Shown piece by piece: positions 12,116 to 19,500 of a DNA stretch of 64,000 nt. How positions within the stretch are numbered: position 1 is the stretch's first letter; each line of letters opens with the position of its first letter. A program made the translations under genes and the position numbers. A model generated the notes under the pieces. It was not told the DNA's origin. It saw nothing but the letters and a program-made list of their open reading frames with translations, and did not search any database. The DNA comes from Posidonia oceanica. Its lineage: Eukaryota; Streptophyta; Magnoliopsida; Alismatales; Posidoniaceae. The DNA is taken from contig JAZBRS010000026.1 of assembly GCA_037176725.1 (NCBI GenBank), positions 57,452,501-57,516,500 on the forward strand. The letters are read 5' to 3'.

Positions 12116-12234
12116 TGATTTGTCTTATCTTTTCCTTTTTCTCCTCGATTTTAAGTGTTTTTCGAGTTGAGCCTCTTCCTCGGATCTCAATCGCCGCTAA
12201 ATAGCGAGCCTGGTTCCGATCGGGATCGCTACAG

Positions 12235-12252
12235 TGGCGACTCCGCTGGGGA
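12235..12252 (+). promoter_or_regulatory. Primer-binding site of E1
   Basis: TGGCGACTCCGCTGGGGA begins two bases after the LTR end (one spacer G). It is of the tRNA-Arg type known for Ogre/Tat elements and marks the start of the internal region. Confidence 0.93.
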
Positions 12253-13564
12253 TTAGACTAGACTCCGGCTTTCGTTCTCGGCTTTTTGCTCGCTTGTTTT
12301 GTAGCTTTGTCTACCTTGTGTGCCTTCCTTGCCTGTTTTGCTCGCCTTTCTGTGCAAACCCCTAGCAAGTCGCTTCGTGGCTACTTTGCTTGGGTTTTGC
12401 ACCTCTTTCGCCTCGGTTTGCGCTTTCTTTTACCTGGCTTCGCTTATTTGCTTGTTTATTTACTTATTGTCTTGCTTATACTCCTATTTCTTTTACAGTC
12501 TGCTTACTTTTACCTTGTTTTGCCTTACTTGCTTATTATTGCTTTAATTCTTGCACATTGCATGTCTACATACTTTGTTTGGCTAAAATACATGCTTTTT
12601 GGATGTTGAATGCTTCTTTTACACTCTTGCTATGCCACTACACACGCACATACTATGCCTACGTACCTTTTGACTTGATGAATGCTTCTTTTTCACCATC
12701 ATATTCACAAACACTCGCACATGCCATGAACATGCCTTTTGTTGTGTTGTATGATGGTTGCTTGCCATTTTGACTGATTTTCTTCCCTTTCGCACTTGCC
12801 ATGCTTAGGATAGTAGGGACTTGTCTGCTTCCCCCATGGTTAACTAAAAAATGCAAGTAAAAAGAACTTCTAGGGGCAACTAGAGACTACAAACAATCCT
12901 TCACTCCCTTTTTGGTTAATAAAATGTGCAAGATAAAAAACTCTAATCATTTGCATAAGCATCATATAGGGCATGCATTCTTCTCCTCTGAGTCCACCTA
13001 CTAGTCTGCGAAGGACGATTCCGGCCTCTTGTTCCACTGCTTTGGGCGTGGCATAAGTTGGTCGGTCCGTCCCCTCCTTGTCCGGGGGTCGTGTCGGTGT
13101 TAGTAGAGGGTACCACCCACGCTTTGGCGGGGTAGAGGCCACTAACGCACCACCCTGTCATTACCTGAGCTTTGGGCCGGGTGTTAGACAGGGGACCTAC
13201 TTTTTCTGACCTGAGTCGGTGACCCGTACATCCAGGGATACCCGGAGTAGACAACCTTACTAGGACACACTAGTTAGGTGAGGGGGGCATACTAGAAAGC
13301 ATGCATATCATTCACGCCACTTAACTAACTCATCTGCATTCATCCTCTAGTTTCTAACCCTAATTTCCTTCTGTTGTGTCAGCGTGATCGGTAAGCGAGT
13401 TCCCTTTGCCAGAGCTTGAGTACCGACCCTCGTTGCCCCCCTTTTGCGACTTAGTTCGCGACCATTCCCCTTCCAAGCTATCCGCACTTGCGACGATAGC
13501 TCCTCTTAGGAAGCATCGCTTGAATACCCGTCGCAGCCCAGTTCTCACACGCTCTAGGTCAGCA
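12253..13564 (+). other. E1 5' leader
   Basis: No gene is supported in this 1.3-kb leader. The first ~550 bp is T/C-rich low-complexity sequence. From about 12940 to 13260 it is conserved with the E2 leader (6060-6236 plus 34174-34320) and with E3. The conserved part includes a GTCCGTCCCC...GGGGGTCG stretch and the GAGCTTTGGGCCGGG motif. A good 3' splice-acceptor-like sequence (TTCCTTCTGTTGTGTCAG) ends at 13382. The reading frame of Gag is open upstream to 13406, but only from a TTG, so the start is taken at the ATG at 13565. Confidence 0.7.
13364..13382 (+). promoter_or_regulatory. splice-acceptor-like site upstream of E1 gag
   Basis: A pyrimidine-rich run ending TGTGTCAG lies 182 bp before the gag ATG. 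E2 has ATTCGCGTAG (AG at 34451-34452) and E3 has TTATGCAG (AG at 57747-57746, minus strand) at corresponding places. Conservation of position rather than of sequence suggests function. Confidence 0.4.
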
Positions 13565-16500
13565 ATGGCCCAGTACGTTAGTGAGCCTTCTTTTACTCCT
13601 GTCACGGAGGGTGTTTCCGTTCTGGCCCCCCCGGTTGCTCTTTCTGTCCCACTTGTTCCCCCTCCGACGCCAGGGTTTCCTCCTCTGACGTCTCTAGGTT
13701 CTCAGTACACCCCGGGACAGTGGCAAGCCTCCCTTCCTCCGGATCCGGTCGCCGAATCTATCTTGACGGCCGTTACTCGCGCTCCGGAGACGCCACTGCC
13801 CCCTCCGTCCCAGGGATACGTCGCTTTCGACATCCCTTCCACCGCTGCTGCGACCTTCTCTGTAGAATCCTTCCCTCCCGGACAGTCTGTGTCCGTGCCA
13901 CTTGTTTCTCAGCCTCCGCCGGCACTGCACTTCAGCGTCCCCACTGGCGAGACGCCCGAGGCACAGTACCAGCATCTGATGGAGCTCGCCCAGAGACTGC
14001 AGGGCATGCCTCTGTCAGTTCGTCCTCCTTCTATCTCTGTCGTTCCTGAGGTTCCTCCAAGGCCAGTTCCTGCATTCCTTGCATCGACCTCTACACCTCC
14101 GCCTCGACCATCGTCGCAACTGCTCACGGTTCCGACGACGGGGGCTCGTTTACCGCCTCCTGCACAACACTTGGCACAGCATGCTCCACTTTCTTCTGGT
14201 GGTCAACCCTTTGGGTCGGCTGGAGCCCAGTACCTCACTGGCTCGCTGTCTGGCACCCCGCCTGCACAGCAACTGGTGCTCCGCCATCCTACCCCTGTCC
14301 CAGCACAGCATGGCATTTATTCTTCTCCTCTCCCTCAAGTCCAGCATCCTGCATACACTCCTGTATACACTATCCCCCAGCACGGATACGCCGGCCATCC
14401 CGTTGCTCCACCAGGCGACGCTATGGTAGATCCGGAGGAGCACTTAGGTGCGACCCATTCGGCGTATGTGCTCGCTACCCCTGCTGATCCCTCTCCTACA
14501 GCAGCAATCCCAGACCCCATCAACAACCGGATGGACGTCTTGGAGAAGGCACTACGACTAGTGCAGGGTACTGAGCACCAGACCTACCAATTTCGAGACC
14601 TCTGTTGCTTTCCAGAGGCGGTACTCCCTCCGAAGTTCAAAATCCCGGACTTCGAGAAGTATAATGGTAGGGGCTGCCCTGTAGCACACCTGAAGGCGTA
14701 TTGCGGTGATCTCGCTCAGCTTCAGGCTGACGAGAGGTTGCTGATCCGCTTGTTCCAGAAGAGTTTGACCGGGCCGGCGCTCAAGTGGTTCACATCACTC
14801 GATATGTCAGCCATCAAGACTTGGAACGACCTCAGTCAGGCGTTCCTGGAACAATACTCCTTCAACCTCGATCTTGTCCCAAAGAGGGCGGACTTGATTG
14901 CCATCAAGCAGAACTCTGGCGAGCCGTTCGGGGAGTACGTCGGCCGCTGGCGCGCCCTTGCCTCTCAGGTTCGGGATAGACCCTCTGACGAGGAATCTAT
15001 CGAGATCGTTATCAAAGGGGCGCAGCCGTCTCTTGGAGCTTTGCTTAGCATTCAACCAGTCACTACTTTTGCGGCACTCATCAGAGCTGGAGCGCGCGTG
15101 GAGAGTTCTTTGCGGAGTGGCAACTTCCCAGCTCTCTCTGCGTTCGCTAAGCAGGCAGTGATAAGCAGCAACAGTGCCAACAGCAGCACCTCCAACAACA
15201 ACAACAGCGGCAGCAACAACAACCGCCCGAAGAGGAAGGATTCGCCGAAACCCGCTGTTGCATTCGTCGATTCTCCTGCTGTGCCTGTTCGCTTGCCGTC
15301 ACGGCCTGCCCCAGCTCAGGTGGTGTACGCTCCTGCACCTAGGATCCCGCACACACCGCACATCACAACCACCGCTAGACCGGTCTATCCTGCCGCACCG
15401 GTTCAGCAAGGCCCGTACCCAAGGCAAAGAAGACCACCCGCTGAGAGGCGGAATTTCACCCCACTGGTGGAACCACTCACGGTCATCTTGCCAAAGGTGG
15501 CATCGCTCCTGAAGTTCCCGGAGGTTCGTCCGCCGCCAAGCCCTCTGCCGCATTGGTTTAGGCCGGACCTCTTCTGCAATTTCCATCGAAGCGTCGGGCA
15601 TTCGACGGATAATTGCTTCTCCCTGCGGAACGCAATTCAGGACCTGATCGAATCGGGAACGATTGTGATCGACACGCACGAGGCTTCCACTCAAGCACGC
15701 ACCCATGCATCTGCATCTCCAGCTGTTCCCCCGCATTCTGGCATCGTCCGCCAACCTTTACCGGAGCACTCTCATCCGGGAGGGGCGGGAACCTCAGGCG
15801 TCCACTCTGTCTTTCCCTCTGGGCCCGCTACCTCTGTAGTGGACCCCTCTGATCTTATCTCTGACCTCTCTGAACCTTTCCCAGTCAGTCTCTATTTGGC
15901 GGCAGTTGCCGGCTCCGAGTCGGGAATCCATTTGATCCGACCGCGTGCCAGGCCGGAGCGCCCTCGCGCGTCTCCCACGGTGCTCCCTCAGGCTCAATCT
16001 CCCGTACACCTTTTAGCCAGAGCCCAGCCTAGTTCTCCCATTCACCTTCTAGGGCGACCTCAACCACACCTTCTAGGCAGACCTCAACCTGCCCCAGCCT
16101 TCCCACCCCAACAACCATATCCCTTAGACAGACCTCAGTATCCTGTAGGTCCCCCTGTAACCCCTCCTGTGCTCGCAGCACATGCTCCAGTCGTCATTAA
16201 CTTGACCATGGACACCCATCGCGTCCCTTACAGCTACGCCACAGAAATGTGCGCGGAAGTAACGCGATCGGGGAGGATTTACAGGCCCCCAGCACCGGCA
16301 ACTAGGCCAACTCATCCTAGACCTGTTATACCCCCACCCTCAGGCCAACCCTTAGCAAATCCAGCCCCAGATCAGCCTGTAGTTAGCCAAGCCCCTAGCT
16401 GGCCTGTAGTAACCCAGCTTCCTGCCACTACCCCTGTAGAACCTGCTAGAATCACCCCTCCAGCTGCTAGGAGAGACCAACCTAGAGCAGACCTAACCTC

Positions 16501-19500
16501 CCAGCTTAAGAAGGTTAAAGCCGACATCTCCATCTGGGATTTGATCCACACTTCTGCCGAACATCGCGAGGCTTTTCTTCGTGTGTTCCAGGCTGCTCGT
16601 GTGTCCCAGTCCATTGAGCCTTCTGCCTTGGAGAGCATGGTTGGGTTAATCGCGGAGCCCCAGGTCATCTCTTTTACGAGTGATGAGCTGCCTCCGGCAG
16701 GGATTAATCACAACCAGCCCCTATTCGTCACGGTGCAGTTCAAAAACTTTCGCATTCCCCTAACACTGGTTGATAACGGGTCAGGCCTTAACGTCTGCCC
16801 CTTGCGTACAGCAACCAAGCTCGGATTCAAAGCCGAGGATATCACGCCAGCCGTGAAGGGAATGACTGCTTTTGACAACACTCACCATGACGCTCTAGGG
16901 ATTCTGATTATCCCTCTGGCTATCGGCCCGGTCGTCTTCGACGTAGAATTCTATGTCGTCGACTTGAAGCCTAACTTCAATCTTCTGCTTGGGCGCCCTT
17001 GGCTTCACAAGCATCAGGTCCTTCCTTCGACCCTCCATCGAATGATAAAGTACCGTCGTGGCGATGATGTCATTGTCGTCATGGCGGAGAACTTTGAGAA
17101 GGAGCGGATTGAAGCAGTTTCTCCCGTGTCTTCGCAATCCATCCCATTTGACCCTGAGACTTCTGAAGCCCTCTATCGCGTTAACCGGTGCGAGCCAGTT
17201 AACTTTGTTCCTGATCTTGAATGTGTCAACTCTTTGGCCGTTCACAGTAACCCCTTTCGAATGGTCGAGAATGTATGTCACAGGTGGGGTTACACAAAGG
17301 GTACGCCACTCGGGCGTCACGTCCAAGGGATCGCGGAGCCGATCATAGCAGTGGAGCAAAGGAAGTCTGAAGGTCTCGGCTACGAACCAAAACTCGACGA
17401 AGATCACTGCTTCCAGCACAAGGATCGTGCACCAGCCATTCCCAGAGACCTCACTAACTTTACCAGTGCAGGAATTCTGGGATCAACTGACTACCAAGCC
17501 GCAGCGCCGACAGAGGATTGGGTGTGTGTTGAGGACTACTACTCGGATGAGGAGCAGTCTGATGCAACAGAGGCAGTCCCAATCAGTTCAGTAGAAACAG
17601 TGGTCAGAGCAGAGGCCCCACAGTCAGTTTATTCAGCTCTCCCTCTGGCAGAAACAGCAGGCAGTTCAGCAGGCCCTGTGGCAAAAGCAAGTTCTCATCC
17701 TTTTCCAGCCACACCAGCTTCTCAAGAACAGTCAGCAGCAGTGCAGGAGTCAGAGACACTCCTCTTGGCAGAACCAAGCATGCTACCAGTGGTCACTGCA
17801 ACATCAGTGCCACTGCCCCCATCTCTGGAGGGGCAGTCCATCAACTCAGTCAGCAGCGTGGCCCAGCCCGCTCCCTCAGCATCATCCTCAGGAATGCAAT
17901 TGGCCCAGTCCGCTCCGCATTCTCCTGACGACCTGCAGCAGCTCTCATGGCAAGACCCTACGGCGTCAGAAGCTGCGCTCTCTCAGTTACGGCCCGATAC
18001 AAAAAGCCAACTGAGCACTACACTCTCCGGGCCCTTGAGCCCTCCAAAGAGCACCCCTGCTTATTCTCCAGCAGTGACCCTAGAAGCTTATCCATCAGTA
18101 GCACCGCTAGCTTGTCTATTTGGGCCATCTACATCAGAGCTGCTATCAGCAGACGCGCCCGTGAACCAGATCATGCAGACCCCAAGGGCGGCGATCCATC
18201 TTGCAGCTGGGCCAGTGCCGCAGGCCCCCGGCGCCTACTACGTCGACTCCCTCTCAGACGAAGAAGAAGGAGTGGCGATAGAAGCCCAGGTCGATTCTTG
18301 GATGTCCGACTTATTGTTGCTTTATCAAGAACAACTCCAATCAATAGCAGAAGACCTGGCAGACCATCAAGCTGCAGAAAGGAAAGGAAAAGCCGTAGTT
18401 ACGGATCCTCCTCTGCAGGAGGACCATGCCTCTATCATGGTCCTAGAAGACTCAGCAGTGCCGGACTCCCCTAGACCAGATGAGCTCATCACTCTTCAAC
18501 CAGAAGGCGGGTCTAGGTGGTTTGTGCAACCCATGCCTCACCTGAACAATATACCGAGCGGCAGTGACCAGATCAGTCGCCAGTCCGGCATATCCTCCAC
18601 AAGCACACTAGAAGACCCAGAGGGAGGAACATCAGCAGTACATGCAGCAGCAGTAACAGAGCAGAATGCCTCAGCAGCAGAGCAGTCAGCAGCCTCAGCA
18701 GCACAGTCAGTAGAACAGTCAGTAGTATCAGCAGCAGAATCAGCAGAGCACTCAGCAGAGCCAGTCGGGCCAGAGCAAACAGTAGAAGGAGTTGCTAGGA
18801 CGGAGGTCGCGCACCGAGGCTACAAGAATACTCGAGTAAGCGTGACCATCCTGAAGCATCACCAGGGCCAAGCAGCAGAACACATACACTCTTTCAGCAT
18901 TGCAAGTCCTTCTTTCGAGAAAGAGATCCTCTCAGAACTTGTTGCTTATGGAGAAGAAGACGATACGGGCATAGATGAGACTGACGAACCTTTGCCCGAG
19001 TTCCGGCCCTGTGACGACGACCCAGAAGGCCCCAACCTCCATGTCGAAGAGGAAACGGAGGTTGTCAACATCGGCACAGCTGAGGAAGTCAGAGAAGTTT
19101 GCATCAGTGCCCAGCTGTCCACCCAGGTTCGGGCAGAATTCATCGCATTCCTGAAAGAATATGCGGATGTCTTCGCCTGGAGTTATGAAGATATGGTCGG
19201 CCTTGACATAGAGATAGTGGTGCACAATCTGCCCTTAAATCCGGATGCCAAGCCAGTAAAGCAGAAATTGAGAAGATGGCGACCGCAGTGGCTGCTCATG
19301 ATCAAAGAAGAGATAATGAAGCAGCTTGGAGTCAACTTTCTGAAGGTCGTTCTTTATCCTGAATGGCTGGCAAACATTGTACCTGTGCCCAAGAAAGACG
19401 GCCGAATCCGGATCTGCATCGACTATAGGGACCTGAACAAGGCAAGTCCCAAGGACGACTTTCCATTGCCCCACATTGACGTCCTAGTCGACAATACAGC

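Larger units (their letters stand above)
6237..12233 (+). mobile_element. E1 5' LTR (5,997 bp)
   Basis: It starts TGTTGACACC and ends CGCTACA, so it has the TG...CA ends of LTR retrotransposons. Zones in order: a telobox-like start; an A-rich zone (about 6940-7730); a pyrimidine-rich then GC-richer zone (about 7730-9440) that could be U3/R leader; a TTGCAT-rich degenerate repeat zone (about 9470-10600); a minisatellite (11283-11590); and a conserved terminal core (11655-12233) shared with all other LTR types here. A GATAAAAGC motif near 8176, also in LTR A near 413, is the best TATA-like candidate. The 309-aa ORF at 8117-9046 is proline/serine-rich, occurs in both LTRs and is not credible as a gene. 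Confidence 0.95.

Noticed and set aside
13406..13564. Extension of Gag-Pol upstream to 13406
   Set aside because: The upstream codon is TTG, not ATG, and the conserved MAQ start at 13565 is shared by E1, E2 and E3.
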